In this document: positions 11,114-23,585 of the stretch, piece by piece | Position numbering within the stretch: the first letter of the stretch is position 1 | Layout: each line of letters starts with the position of its first letter | DNA from: Aldrovandia affinis | Taxonomy: Eukaryota; Chordata; Actinopteri; Notacanthiformes; Halosauridae | NCBI GenBank assembly: GCA_029706075.1 | Contig: JAINUG010000199.1 | Location: forward strand, 682,001-746,000 | Length of the DNA: 64,000 bases | Reading direction: 5' to 3' | Program-made: the position numbers and the translations under genes | Notes under the pieces: model-generated | What the model was told of the DNA's origin: nothing | Seen by the model: only the letters and a program-made list of their open reading frames with translations | Database searches by the model: none

Positions 11114-12952
11114 CAGGGGCGTCGTAGCGGGGGGAAAAGGGGGACTGACTACCCAAGGCCCCAAGCGGGGGAGGGCCCTTGAAAAGCCTGGAATGAAAAA
11201 AAAAAAATGTCTGCAATTTTAAATTTCTAAGTAATTAGTGTCATTACTAAATTATATTGGCTGAATAAATAGCTTGAGAGACTGAACTTTGTATCCATAA
11301 AAATATTGGAGGCTCTCTGGGCCCCCTCCCATCTTGAAAAGCGCAAATGGTTTAGTCCGTCCCCCTGCACTAAGTAGGTATGTTACAATTCCCTTGCGCA
11401 GCGAGAGTCTAGATGTCCCTGTGCGAGTGATTACGAGAGACTATGGCCGTACCCCAAAAATGCCGGCTTTTCAAGGGCTGTCAGCGTTTTTTTCCACCAT
11501 ATGTCTGCGATATAACGTAGTTGAAAACTCAATCCTCCATCTTGTTTCCGAAATTTCATTAAACATTGCTCGGTTTGGTCATACGCTACACTTCAGAGAT
11601 AGACTTGTGTTCAGTGCTTTCAAAATGACATATCGCAAGTTCAGGACTAAGTAAAAGGTATCCAGGACGTTAATTTAACATTTTATCTTGTTTCTGGTGA
11701 AATTTCATTGAAATCTGTTGATGCGAAATGTGATATTTTTGACCCGGAATGTGAGATATCTTTGCCCAAATGCTCACTGCCTGCCATGGTTTTTGCCGTG
11801 TCGCGGCGTGTGCGCAACATAACTAATGAAACTTCCTTAAAACTTAATATATGAGATTGAATAAGGTATCAAATTCAGGCTAGATTTATAACATCTCAAA
11901 TTTTTGTAACATACCTACAATAAGATTCGTCCCCAAACACGGCTAATCACACTGACTGGTGCTGATGCTGGAGCCCGCAAGTTTCAGTCAATCATGTCTT
12001 TCCAGAAGAAAGTGAAGTCGGGGTATCAAAAAATAAAAGAAAGAGAAAAAAGGCAAACTGAGGGAAAACAACTGCTCACTAATTTCTTTCAAAAGAAAGG
12101 TAAGCAACTTGCTAACACTGTTTAAGAGTGGTTTAAGATAATATTGGTACATTGTTTCGATTGAACTAGGACTGTCAACGTTAACACGTTAACGCATGCG
12201 ATTAATTTCAAATGGATAACGCGTTCATTTTTAAAAAATCGTGATTAATCTCATTTCAGTTTCACTCTAGCTACTGGCTGAAAGCAATCGCAAATGCGGT
12301 CAAACATACTACTGGTGATGGTGAAATGCATTGAAACTTTGTTCTTGAAGACTCATTTGATCCAGTTCTATAACAAGACAAGCTAACGTAGCTAGCTACA
12401 TTATGATAGTTAGCTGGTAAATTAAGGAGAATCTAGCCTGTAGCCTGTTTCATTGTATATTATAAGCAGGTTAAGAGGCTAATAGCAATCCTGTATGCTT
12501 CATGCTTGTAGAAGGGCCTGTCCTTGTAGCAGAGAGTGAGCAGGAAGAAGATGTGATCGAGGCAGAGAGTGAGCAGGAAGAAGAGGCAGAGAGTAGCAGT
12601 AGGGCTAGTGAAGAGGATGATGGAGGTGAAGAGAGCAAGGAAAATGAAGGTTGCTCTGAGGGTAGTGAGAAGGATGAGAAGACAGAGGAGGAAGTGGAAA
12701 AAAGTGAGGGGAATGCAGAAGGGTATTTGCCAGAGGACCCAGAGAATCTTACTAATCTTACTAATTATTTGTTTAAATGTGGTATAAGCAGTTAATTAGC
12801 GATTACCCTAATAACCACTACAGATTCATGTGTATAGTTGTTGATTCAATCAAAAAAAAATATAAAGATGCGTGAGAGTCATGGATCAAGAGGGGAAGGG
12901 GGCCCACAAGACTGCATATGTATAGGGCCCAGAATTGTGTGCTACGCCCCTG
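11114..12952 (+). mobile_element. hAT transposon with perfect 8-bp TSD, ZMYM-type deletion derivative
   Basis: The termini CAGGGGCGTCGTAG and CTACGCCCCTG are inverted, and GTAAAATA flanks both sides exactly (11106-11113 and 12953-12960). Length is 1839 bp. It keeps two N-terminal exons of a ZMYM/TTF-type transposase gene but no catalytic domain. A further hAT-like terminus (GTCAACGTTAACACGTTAAC, near 12173) sits in its intron. Confidence 0.88.
11994..12795 (+). CDS. Two-exon N-terminal remnant of hAT transposase
   Basis: Exon 1 (11994-12099) starts MSFQKKVKSGYQKIKERE, continues KQLLTNFFQKK and ends at a GTAAGC donor. Exon 2 (12512-12795) follows a TTGTAG acceptor in matching phase. It encodes a strongly acidic run (repeated ESEQEE, then EKDEKTEEEVEKSEG) and YLPEDPENLTN, resembling the segment before the TTF zinc finger of ZMYM-type hAT proteins. 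It stops at residue 129. Basic N-terminus plus acidic tail without a catalytic domain means it cannot transpose. Whether it is expressed is unknown. Confidence 0.55.
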
Positions 12953-13069
12953 GTAAAATATGTCAATAAAGGTGGAAATAGTTGTTAATGTTTTAATTTC
13001 AGGCAATTTAAAATAAGGCAGTACATTTTTTAGACAGGGTGTAGACTTTAAAGGGGCACCGTATACTGT

Positions 13070-13077
13070 ATATACAG

Positions 13078-13114
<37 letters not shown>

Positions 13115-13125
13115 CTGTGTGTGTA
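13070..13125. repeat. (TA)n(TG)n microsatellite
   Basis: Alternating TA then TG dinucleotides. Confidence 0.85.
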
Positions 13126-13489
13126 TATAGGCTCTATAGGCTGTTTTTGCCTTGCTTACAGTTTGATTAAAATAAAGGTTCTAACTGATGTTTCAGCAAT
13201 TTGCAATCTCCTGATCAAATTAAACCAGTCATTTGATGTACAACCAAGCTAAGTAGTTGTGCTGAACATGCAATGAGGTGTCTTTCATGTCAATAATCAG
13301 GTGGCGATCTTACATAAGAGCAACTGGCATGCCCAATGCACTTCTTTTGCTGCATGATGAATCAACCGTCAAACGAATCAACAATAAATTAAACAATAAC
13401 TACAAGAAAATATTAGATTATAATGAATAATTGTTCATGTAGGTGTTAAAGAAGTTGCTCAGGTAAGAGCAACAGCTCAGTATAAGCTT

Positions 13490-15200
13490 TTTAGGGTTTT
13501 GAAATTGCATTCTGGGAGATTTTCTTTCTCAATGCTGACTTGTCATTATTTCAAATTCATCATTTCAATTCTACCTCTCATCAATATATCCCCATATCCT
13601 GTTGCCCTTTTCAACTGCTACAGCACAATGCTTAGTTCCTGTTCGACTTTGAACACATTCAAATTTTTCCTCTCCCATGCAATACTACTGTCTCAAATTT
13701 GTATTTCCTACATGCATAACTTTACATTTAGCTATACTGAATGTCATTTGCCAGGTTGTTGCCTTCTTCTGGATTTTGTTTCAATCATCTAGGACTACAT
13801 AATCCTGGTTCAAGTCAAAACACTTTGTAGCTTCGTGAAAGAAGTCCAGAAGATTTGTTTGGTATGACTTCCCCCTGAAAAACCATGCTGGTTATCCCTT
13901 AAGATCCTATTAGTTTCCAGGAATAATTCCTACTTGATCCTAATAATACATTCCAGAATTTTACATGAGATGCAAATTATATTTACAGGCCTGTAGTTTC
14001 CAGTGTGTAGGGATTGCATAGCCATATCTGTCATTGGTTTATAAATAATCTCCACAAGTTCCTTGAGTACTCTTGGTTACGTATATGCTATCGGGCCCTG
14101 CTGCAATGCCATTTATCAAATACTTTTCCATCCCTTATCTCAATGTTTTCTAAAACATTCTATACAATGGATGTACAGGGGTAGACAAAATAACAGAAAC
14201 CAACAATATGTGAATATATATTAAAAAATAAGGAGTTGTCCTTCAGAACAGCTTAAATCCTTTTTGTATTGCTGTTTAACATTTTGAACTATTTCCAGTG
14301 GAATATTGGACCATTCTTCAAGAACGACTGCGTCCAGTTCTTTGAGATATGGAAATCTACTCAGCACTCTATGTTCCAGAACTTCTCATAAAGGTTCAAT
14401 TATGTTTAGGGAAGGTATTTGACTGCATCCTGGTCCATTTAGCAGTGCTTATGGGGGCATTATCATCTTAGGATATATAGGATCATCTTCAACAAACCAT
14501 AGGGTGCACCTGGTTGCCTACAATGGCTTTGTACTCCTTTCCCATACTCCTACCATATAGAATAATAATCACACCCAATGACTCCCATGAGATGGAACAA
14601 TACCATAACAGATATACCACCATGTTTAACATTTGGGAACAGGCAATGTGGGTTGAAGGCTTCATGTGGCTTTCTCCAAACATAAACCCATCCAGATGTA
14701 GCAAAATGAGTAAAAGACTCATCAGACCATAATACTTTCTTCCACTGCCCAGAAGTCCAAGTTTTGTGCTCATTGCACCAGGTTATGTCTTGTTGCACAT
14801 TGGCATTGTTTACAAGCAGTTTCCGAATGACAGCCCTACCGTAAATATTAGCTTAGTGAAGCTCAAGATGTACAGTGTTTTTGAGACTGGGTCACAGAGG
14901 TGTAGAGGCCGTTGTTTTTTTTGGTTTTTACCCCTCTACAGTTTGTACCCCTTTCACATTATATTCATCCCCGTCCGCTGCACCAAACCCAACAATCATA
15001 ACCCCCATTATACATGACAGCCCACAGTTCCAGAAATGTATTTATTATGCTTCTAGCATTTAAACAAAGGAACTAAGGAACTTCAAACTCCTTTACTAAC
15101 ACATGGTATCAGCGATACCTCCTCCACCGTTGAGGTTCTGCTCTTGCTAATTCTACAAATTTGTCCTGCAGAACCTCAAACCTTAAATTACTTATTTAAT
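13490..15200 (-). mobile_element. Old degenerate CR1 LINE copy, split by a Tc1
   Basis: Segments match the fuller CR1 at 58540-62376 in the same order and strand. The first, 13690-14160, parallels 59270-60130 (shared ATAACTTTACATTTAGC and TACATTCCAG blocks; RT region). The second, 14890-15200, parallels 61150-61840 (shared GTACCCCT, ATTATATTC and CTTGCAGGACCTC-like blocks). The interval 60130-61150 is deleted or replaced where the Tc1 at 14175-14870 sits. Many stops; long dead. Confidence 0.7.
14175..14870 (-). mobile_element. Degenerate Tc1-like transposon
   Basis: Terminus GGGGTAGACAAAATAACAGA at the left. On the minus strand the transposase remnant reads WSDESFTHFATSG, VYVWRKPHEAFNPHCL and VKHGGISVMV, the Tc1 catalytic core around its second aspartate. 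It is the same family as 57050-57660 on the opposite strand. Confidence 0.72.
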
Positions 15201-15997
15201 TTGAAATGAAAAGTGAATTATATTAATAATAATGCTACCAATAATGGTAGAAACATAACATAATAAATAACAAGAAGCTTTACAACCACAGAACGTATTT
15301 TTATTTCAGTAGAAATTATGCGTATGGGCAAGAAGAACATCAAAAGATGTTGACCATTGAATAACTTCATCTGTGGATAACCTAAGAGGGAACATTAATA
15401 AATTAAACAATATTCATTGTTTAATTCACCAATCTTAATCCAATCTTAATCTTGAATGATTTGAATCTTGAATGAAAAAATGAATGAATGAAAAAAAAAA
15501 AAAAAAAAAAAGATCATGGCAGACTAGTAGAGATTAATACAGAAAACAGGATATACCTTCCCACCATTTAAATAGCTGAAAAAGCATGTGCAGAGGAAGC
15601 ATAGTGTGCATTCACCATAAAAACCAGTGTATCTGCACTGTGTATCAGAAGCAGACTTGACAAGTACGTGCATATCCTAAATGAAGATTCTCTTCATTAT
15701 TTCTATCACCATTTAATGCTTCTTTCACAATCATTCTTTTTGGAATTTATTTAATGAAAACATGTAATGTTATCTAATGCCATCATAAAACCACATGATC
15801 TTCAGGATTTATAAATGTAAATATTTTAATCCTAAAAAATAAACAGTCATTGTTATATTTCACTTTTCCCAGATTCTGCTGAACATATTATTACTCAACT
15901 GTATAAAAATTCCTATAGTTATCAAGCCTAATTAGCACTGTCTTGAGTCATTAAGGTCAACAGTGTGAGAAACAACAAATGGTCAAGGTAAACAAAA
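15201..15997. other. No gene seen; (GAAT)n and poly-A tract
   Basis: Non-coding. A GAATGAAT/poly-A tract lies at 15470-15511. Confidence 0.5.
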
Positions 15998-16601
15998 GTG
16001 TAGAAACAAACTACTGCACAGCATTTTATTCACTTATTCTAGCACAAACAAAATAATTAATTGTATTTATTTATTCATTGAATCAAATTGGAATTGAATG
16101 GCACAGACACCCCTGTGCCAGTTCTTTGACAATCAAGTATATTGTTCAATTTAATTCAGGATCATGATTTCCAAGGGAGCGCTATCCTGAGGGACGATAT
16201 CATGTAATGTAGTTTCCAAAATGGTTATATCAGTGTTGCAGTGTGTGCAGTGCATGTTGATGCAATTCTAAAATGTTTGAATTACTATAATGTCTATTGG
16301 TTTTACAGCTGCAGACAGGCCTTAAGCCCTGCCATATGCCATAAATCCAGAGGCGCTGGTGATTTTCCTATCTCTAAAATGCTACAAAGCAGGTGCAACT
16401 AGTTTAATGCATTAGTGTATGAGCGAAAGTGGATATAGAGTAGAGCACATTTCATCTGTATGGGATGATAAAATGCACAAGCTAAAATTGTCAAGGGTTC
16501 AAAAAGATCATAAAAAGGCTGAAATTAAATTTGTATTAACTCTGTTATGTAAATGACATTGATGTATAAACTACCATTGATAAGTACATTGATTTACTTA
16601 C

Positions 16602-16687
16602 TGTTGCCTGGTTGATTTCCCTACTGCTTCACTCTGTTCCACCATGTAATCCAGAAAGCTCTTTGCAGATTGATGTGGTAGCTTTGT
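16602..16687 (-). CDS. Candidate coding exon B (copy 1)
   Basis: An 86-bp segment between TTCCATAG and GTAAGT. Frame 0 reads TKLPHQSAKSFLDYMVEQ and then SEAVGKSTRQ, an amphipathic helix-like stretch. Its start phase matches the end of exon A. No family recognised. Confidence 0.35.
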
Positions 16688-17662
16688 CTATGGAAAAAAA
16701 GAGGGGCATCAGGTTTATATGCAAGCATGTAGCGAGTGTTTTTTGTTAATTATTATTCCCACCTGTCTTAATTTCCAGCATGCCAGATGCTACTTGGCTG
16801 TGCAATATAAACAATTTGTTTCACAGCACACCTTGCTTTTCATCATTCCTCCATGACATTCAATTAGCCTGCCTCAATGACATGGCAAGCCATGTTGCGT
16901 GAACATCCATCCTATTCAACACATATTCTTACAAGAAATTAACACTGACTCAGAAAGGAGCTGTGGATACAGCAAGTAGTTTTTCCCCCTAATTGGGAAC
17001 ATTGCATAAAATGTACCTTAAATCGCAAATTGTGACCTAACTAACTTTTAAGCAGACAGCAGGTAGGGGCAACATCTCTAACAAATTTGATAACAAATTA
17101 ACAAATGTGTATAATACTCTATATTTATCTGGTAATATAATCATAAAGTATGTATTGTGTGGCAGACTGAATTGAGGATACAGTGCACTGCTTTGTTATG
17201 TGCTGCAAATGTGACAGTTTGAACATGTCTTAGAAATGGTACATCTGGTCATATAGATCATCTAATTTTAATGTATTGATTTTATGTTACAAAAGCTGGC
17301 AATTCTATCCCCTTTAGAATTTGTTTGTATGTATTTCATACAGCGTCAATTCGTTCATGCAAATAAACATTCAGCTGAAACTAGCGAGGTAGCTAACCAG
17401 TTGTTATAAAAGGTATTGGCCACACCTGTGGCAAATAAAAAAATATTTAATACTGTGTATGGATTTGGTAATGTAACATAAAAACATGCACTAACTGTGT
17501 GGCAGTTTGGAGTGAGGACACTGTGTATTTCAGCTGCTGCTGTTAGTCTGAATAGATACTGTATGTCTGACAGGTGTATACACTACAGTCATAGCACAGC
17601 ACAGATCATGTAACTTTAATGCATTGTTTGTAATAACGTTCCAGACAGAGATCTGTACTTAC

Positions 17663-17693
17663 GAGAATGTAGACTTCTATTCTATCCAAGTCA
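17663..17693 (-). CDS. Candidate short exon C (copy 1)
   Basis: A 31-bp segment between CACAG and GTAAGT reading DLDRIEVYIL, ending in phase 0. It is in phase with exon B but not with exon A. Low confidence. Confidence 0.18.
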
Positions 17694-18104
17694 CTGTGAG
17701 TTGTAGATGTATTCTGTATAACGTGAATTCAAATAAACATGCTGTATTTAGGTGAGCATTGTTCTTTTAATGTAGGAACAGTTCTTCTCACTTCCTTATC
17801 CTTTAAAGTATACTATGCATACCAATGCATGTCATTAGCTAACCTAGCCAACCTCTGTGGGTGGGGAGGGAAAACAGGGAGCAGTAGATAGCTAATACTT
17901 ATGAATACTCACTGTATATCACTGGACATTTAGCTAGTTATTAATGAATCCCCTGAAGAGTAGCTAACTTGGGTAGCAAACCAGGCAGTGAGGCTGCCAC
18001 ACTGCGATGGTTAATTATGGCATATATCACTGGCACTAGCCAGCTAAGTTAACTACACTTCAGTAGTAAGTGAATTGCCGGATGCTATCAAGATATCTAG
18101 CCGC

Positions 18105-18300
18105 TTGTTTTTATTTTTATTTTATGAAACTTGTTTCCGATTTTTCTCCCAATTTGGAAGCCTCTATTTCTTTCAATTCGCCCTCCCCACGAACTTGCCA
18201 CCTGTTACTACAGACATTCTCGAGGCTGGCAATGATCCACCTCCTCCGAGACGAAACTCGCCCACTTACTTTGTAGAGACACCCTTCCCGCTCCTTGGTA
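18105..18300 (-). repeat. Partial GGGCCTCC-family SINE
   Basis: Only the 3' half (TCTCCCAATTTGG, CTCCTCCGAGACG blocks) is present. Duplicated at 22450-22650. Confidence 0.55.
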
Positions 18301-18363
18301 TCCAGCTGTATTGCATGAAGAAGGGCAGACATGGCTTTCTAGCTGGCTACATGAAAGTGTTAT

Positions 18364-18508
18364 TGGTTCTGTGTGGCTCAGTAGGTAGAGCATGGTGTTG
18401 GCAACGCTTAGGTTGTGGGTTCAATCCCCACTGGGGCCACATATACTGAAAGATTTATGCATTCACTACTGTAAGTTGCTTTGGATAAAAGCATCTGTTA
18501 AATGGCAT
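18364..18508 (+). repeat. tRNA-derived SINE, L2-tailed family (copy a)
   Basis: The pol III A box lies in TGGCTCAGTAGGTAGAGCAT and the B box in GGTTCAATCCC. The 3' end GTAAGTTGCTTTGGATAAAA and then GCATCTGTTAAATG matches the LINE tail at 31070. HpaI-like layout. Confidence 0.8.
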
Positions 18509-18639
18509 ATATTATTGGTTCAAGAATATCAATTTAATCGGGTTTGGGCCACACAACTGTATGATACAGGGTTTTTAGAGAAATTATACATCTGTGAAAG
18601 TGATATGATTTATCTTTTTTTTGGAAGATTTTGTTTATG

Positions 18640-19003
18640 ATTTTATCCCACTTTTCTCACAATTTAGTAGCCAATTACACCCTCTCTTTTTCATGTCAAT
18701 TCCCCCCGTATTATGAGTTTTGCTGCCGTAGCCCTGAGACCAGCATTGACAAAGGCGAAGTATCATCTCCTCCGAGACGGCACTCACCAAGCCGTCGACC
18801 GCAACTCTGGTACTCCAGAGCCACTCCTATATGCAGCAAACTCATGTTGGCTTCCCTCCCCCCTCCCTGGGGTGGACAGCCAACTGCCGCCTCCTAGTGG
18901 CACTCCCGGGCCAGAGCTGACTCTGGCGCGGCCAGTGGATTGAACCCCAGTCGCAGTGGCCAGCATCAAACGTTGTAACTGCTAGACCACCCTGGAGGCC
19001 CCA
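18640..19003 (-). repeat. tRNA-derived SINE, GGGCCTCC family
   Basis: Minus strand: GGGGCCTCCAGGGTGGTCTA (A box), then GGGGTTCAATCC (B box), a GC-rich core with CCACCCCAGGGAGGGGGGAG, and an AT-rich tail. About 360 bp. The same family is at 22988-23351, 27841-28195, 33720-35083 and 36722-37077. Confidence 0.75.
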
Positions 19004-19237
19004 TGATTTATATTTTGAATAGTATTACACAGTAAGCAAGCTGCTTCCCATAGAAAACCAATATGGCGTCTATCCAGTTTTTCTATGTTACATTGGCTGA
19101 AACCTGTAACATACCTGTTACTATCCCAATATACAGTGTGTGTGTGGGGGGATGTTTCCCTAGTCTGGTGAAAAGACACCAATACACATTAGTCAGAAGT
19201 AGTTAGTTTACTCATGATGGACACTTTTAAAACTTAC

Positions 19238-19299
19238 TTTCAGGTTTTCAAAACTCCATAAAATGGTGCTGATTTTACAGACATCTTTTTCAACATCAA
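19238..19299 (-). CDS. Candidate coding exon A (copy 1)
   Basis: A 62-bp segment between TTTTTTTTCAG and GTAAGTTTT. The only open frame reads DVEKDVCKISTILWSFENLK and ends in phase 0. Family unknown. Strong splice signals and identity in both copies support it, but so would recent duplication of junk. Confidence 0.3.
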
Positions 19300-19487
19300 C
19301 TGAAAAAAACAATGATAAGTATTTAATTTAAAAATATTACATTCATTTGTTTGAGAAAAACAAGAATGATGTTGGTGAACTAACCTTAATTTAAATATTT
19401 TTAACCATATTTATTTCACTCTGGCCCACACTTGAACTGTTATGCATATGTTCTGATTAAAAAGTTATGTTTGCACATTTTTTTATT

Positions 19488-19665
19488 TTAGTTTCTGATT
19501 TTCTCCCATTCTCTCCCAATTTAGACCTGCTAATTTTTTATGTCAATCCCCCTGTTAACACCCCCCCTAGTAATGTGAGTTCACTGCCGTAGTCCTGTGA
19601 CTGGTAGTGAAGAAAGCGAAGTAACGTCTCCTCCGAGACGGCACTCACCAGAGCAGACAAACCAA
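19488..19665 (-). repeat. Partial GGGCCTCC-family SINE
   Basis: The 3' half only, ending at CTCCTCCGAGACGGCACTCA. Duplicated at 23836-24012. Confidence 0.6.
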
Positions 19666-20377
19666 AAAAAACAGCTGTGGATTATTACTCTTTTTACATG
19701 TTATTATTTTTTGAAAGGGGGAGGGGCAACGCAAATGACGTATTACATCATTTATAGCATAGAAGTTTAATTTTTGGTTTATCATATGATATTTAGAATA
19801 TGTGTAGAAACAAACTACTGCACAGCATTTTATTCACTTATTCTAGCACAAACAAAATAATTAATTTTATTTATTTATTCATTGAATCAAATTGGAATTG
19901 AATGGCACAGACACCCCTGTGCCAGTTCTTTGACAATCAAGTATATTGTTCAATTTAATTCAGGATCATGATTTCCAAAGGGAGCGCTATCCTGAGGACG
20001 ATATCATGTAATGTAGTTTCCAAAATGGTTATATCAGTGTTGCAGTGTGTGCAGTGCATGTTGATGCAATTCTAAAATGTTTGAATTACTATAATGTCTA
20101 TTGGTTTTACAGCTGCAGACAGGCCTTAAGCCCTGCCATATGCCATAAAACCAGAGGCGCTGGTGATTTTCCTATCTCTAAAATGCTACAAAGCAGGTGC
20201 AACTAGTTTAATGCATTAGTGTATGAGCGAAAGTGGATATAGAATAGAGCACATTTCATCTGTATGGGATGATAAAATGCACAAGCTAAAATTGTCAAGG
20301 GTTCAAAAAGATCATAAAAAGGCTGAAATTAAATTTGTATTAACTCTGTTATGTAAATGACATTGATGTATAAACTA

Positions 20378-20910
20378 TCAATCAATCAATCAATCTTTAT
20401 TTTTGTATAGCGCCATTTACAAACAGGTTGTCGCACAGCGCTTCACAATTGGCATTTTCCAGAGGGAATCAAAAAACCAGAAAACCATTGGAGCCAATGT
20501 AGGAAACTGGAAAATTATTCCCTGACCCCTTAAAAGGCGGTCGAGATGAGCTCCTGGAAAATTGTGGGATACAGAGAAAAACAACACAAATAGTCCTTGA
20601 GGCTCATGTGGCTTAACAGACCACTGGAAGGGCATTCTAAGTGTAGGAGTGGGGTGGACCTCATCCCTCCAGATACCAGGGCAGGGCGGGGGATGGAACC
20701 AGCAGCTAGGGTCTGGGCCAGCGGCATCCGGCTAACACATGGCAGGGGTGGGGGGTTGACTCTGGGGCAGGTGAGCTCCGGGCAGGTGCCACGGGCCCGG
20801 GAGAAAAGAGGAAAGGTGCAATTATGACTATGATAAATATCACGCCGGATCAGGGGGAAGAGTAGTGATAACACTTTTGCACCAGCAGAAGTAATCTAGG
20901 GCAGCATAAC
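20378..20910 (-). mobile_element. LINE-derived retroposon with (GATT)n tail and 7-bp TSD
   Basis: Present only in copy 2 of the tandem duplication. TAAACTA flanks both ends (20371-20377, 20911-20917). On the minus strand the 3' end reads GGCGCTATACAAAAATAAAG followed by GATTGATTGATTGAT, a tail common in fish LINEs. The GC-rich body has no intact RT frame. Confidence 0.82.
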
Positions 20911-20945
20911 TAAACTACCATTGATAAGTACATTGATTTACTTAC

Positions 20946-21031
20946 TGTTGCCTGGTTGATTTCCCTACTGCTTCACTCTGTTCCACCATGTAATCCAGAA
21001 AGCTCTTTGCAGATTGATGTGGTAGCTTTGT
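20946..21031 (-). CDS. Candidate coding exon B (copy 2)
   Basis: Same sequence and splice signals as 16602-16687. Confidence 0.35.
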
Positions 21032-22016
21032 CTATGGAAAAAAAGAGGGGCATCAGGTTTATATGCAAGCATGTAGCGAGTGTTTTTTGTTAATTATTAT
21101 TCCCACCTGTCTTAATTTCCAGCATGCCAGATGCTACTTGGCTGTGCAATATAAACAATTTGTTTCACAGCACACCTTGCTTTTCATCATTCCTCCATGA
21201 CATTCAATTAGCCTGCCTCAATGACATGGCAAGCCATGTTGCGTGAACATCCATCCTATTCAACACATATTCTTACAAGAAATTAACACTGACTCAGAAA
21301 GGAGCTGTGGATACAGCAAGTAGTTTTTCCCCTAATTGGGAACATTGCATAAAATGTACCTTAAATCGCAAATTGTGACCTAACTAACTTTTAAGCAGAC
21401 AGCAGGTAGGGGCAACATCTCTAACAAATTTGATAACAAATTAACAAATGTGTATAATACTCTATATTTATCTGGTAATATAATCATAAAGTATGTATTG
21501 TGTGGCAGACTGAATTGAGGATACACAGTGTACTGCTTTGTTATGTGCTGCAAATGTGACAGTTTGAACATGTCTTAGAAATGGTACATCTGGTCATATA
21601 GATCATCTAATTTTAATGTATTGATTTTATGTTACAAAAGCTGGCAATTCTATCCCCTTTAGAATTTGTTTGTATGTATTTCATACAGCGTCAATTCGTT
21701 CATGCAAATAAACATTCAGCTGAAACTAGCGAGGTAGCTAACCAGTTGTTATAAAGGTATTGGCCACACCTGTGGCAAATAAAAAAATATTTAATACTGT
21801 GTATGGATTTGGTAATGTAACATAAAAACATGCACTAACTGTGTGGCAGTTTGGAGTGAGGACACTGTGTATTTCAGCTGCTGCTGTTAGTCTGAATAGA
21901 TACTGTATGTCTGACAGGTGTATACACTACAGTCATAGCACAGCACAGATCATGTAACTTTAATGCATTGTTTGTAATAACGTTCCAGACAGAGATCTGT
22001 ACTTACGAGAATGTAG

Positions 22017-22047
22017 ACTTCTATTCTATCCAAGTCACTGTGAGTTG
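22017..22047 (-). CDS. Candidate short exon C (copy 2)
   Basis: Duplicate of 17663-17693 with identical splice signals. Confidence 0.18.
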
Positions 22048-22449
22048 TAGATGTATTCTGTATAACGTGAATTCAAATAAACATGCTGTATTTAGGTGAG
22101 CATTGTTCTTTTAATGTAGGAACAGTTCTTCTCACTTCCTTATCCTTTAAAGTATACTATGCATACCAATGCATGTCATTAGCTAACCTAGCCAACCTCT
22201 GTGGGTGGGGAGGGAAAACAGGGAGCAGTAGATAGCTAATACTTATGAATACTCACTGTATATCACTGGACATTTAGCTAGTTATTAATGAATCCCCTGA
22301 AGAGTAGCTAACTTGGTAGCAAACCAGGCAGTGAGGCTGCCACACTGCGATGGTTAATTATGGCATATATCACTGGCACTAGCCAGCTAAGTTAACTACA
22401 CTTCAGTAGTAAGTGAATTGCCGGATGCTATCAAGATATCTAGCCGCTT

Positions 22450-22650
22450 GTTTTTATTTTTTTATTTTATGAAACTTGTTTCCGATTTTTTCTCCCAATT
22501 TGGAAGCCTCTATTTCTTTCAATTCGCCCTCCCCCACGAACTTGCCACCTGTTACTACAGACATTCTCCGAGGCTGGCAATGATCCACCTCCTCCGAGAC
22601 GAAACTCGCCCACTTACTTTGTAGAGACACCCTTCCCGCTCCTTGGTATC
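22450..22650 (-). repeat. Partial GGGCCTCC-family SINE (duplicate)
   Basis: Second-unit copy of 18105-18300. Confidence 0.55.
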
Positions 22651-22711
22651 CAGCTGTATTGCATGAAGAAGGGCAGACATGGCTTTCTAGCTGGCTACAT
22701 GAAAGTGTTAT

Positions 22712-22856
22712 TGGTTCTGTGTGGCTCAGTAGGTAGAGCATGGCGTTGGCAACGCTTAGGTTGTGGGTTCAATCCCCACTGGGGCCACATATACTGAAAG
22801 ATTTATGCATTCACTACTGTAAGTTGCTTTGGATAAAAGCATCTGTTAAATGGCAT
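22712..22856 (+). repeat. tRNA-derived SINE, L2-tailed family (copy b)
   Basis: Duplicate of copy a inside the second tandem unit, with one visible T/C change in the tRNA part. Confidence 0.8.
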
Positions 22857-22987
22857 ATATTATTGGTTCAAGAATATCAATTTAATCGGGTTTGGGCCAC
22901 ACAACTGTATGATACAGGGTTTTTAGAGAAATTATACATCTGTGAAAGTGATATGATTTATCTTTTTTTTGGAAGATTTTGTTTATG

Positions 22988-23351
22988 ATTTTATCCCACT
23001 TTTCTCACAATTTAGTAGCCAATTACACCCTCTCTTTTTCATGTCAATTCCCCCCGTATTATGAGTTTTGCTGCCGTAGCCCTGAGACCAGCATTGACAA
23101 AGGCGAAGTATCATCTCCTCCGAGACGGCACTCACCAAGCCGTCGACCGCAACTCTGGTACTCCAGAGCCACTCCTATATGCAGCAAACTCATGTTGGCT
23201 TCCCTCCCCCCTCCCTGGGGTGGACAGCCAACTGCCGCCTCCTAGTGGCACTCCCGGGCCAGAGCTGACTCTGGCGCGGCCAGTGGATTGAACCCCAGTC
23301 GCAGTGGCCAGCATCAAACGTTGTAACTGCTAGACCACCCTGGAGGCCCCA
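22988..23351 (-). repeat. tRNA-derived SINE, GGGCCTCC family (duplicate)
   Basis: Copy of 18640-19003 in the second tandem unit. Confidence 0.75.
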
Positions 23352-23585
23352 TGATTTATATTTTGAATAGTATTACACAGTAAGCAAGCTGCTTCCCATA
23401 GAAAACCAATATGGCGTCTATCCAGTTTTTCTATGTTACATTGGCTGAAACCTGTAACATACCTGTTACTATCCCAATATACAGTGTGTGTGTGGGGGGA
23501 TGTTTCCCTAGTCTGGTGAAAAGACACCAATACACATTAGTCAGAAGTAGTTAGTTTACTCATGATGGACACTTTTAAAACTTAC

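Larger units (their letters stand above)
15998..19801. repeat. Tandem duplication, copy 1 (about 3.8 kb)
   Basis: This segment is repeated almost base for base at 19802-24150. By eye the copies differ by scattered substitutions and one-base indels (for example 16069 g/t and a GAGGGACG/GAGGACG change near 16190). The junction shares only about one base with the flanks. It carries candidate minus-strand exons, two SINE families and partial SINEs. Confidence 0.93.

Noticed and set aside
18364..18440. tRNA gene
   Set aside because: A and B boxes are present but the cloverleaf is degraded and an L2-type tail follows in four copies; it is a SINE.
19238..19299. Exon A as the missing 62-bp RGS exon
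   Set aside because: The size and a WSFENL string are tempting, but it ends in phase 0 while the RGS 167-bp exon needs a preceding phase of 1.
20530..20874. 114-codon minus-strand ORF
   Set aside because: Lies wholly in the retroposon insertion; GC-rich with no domain.
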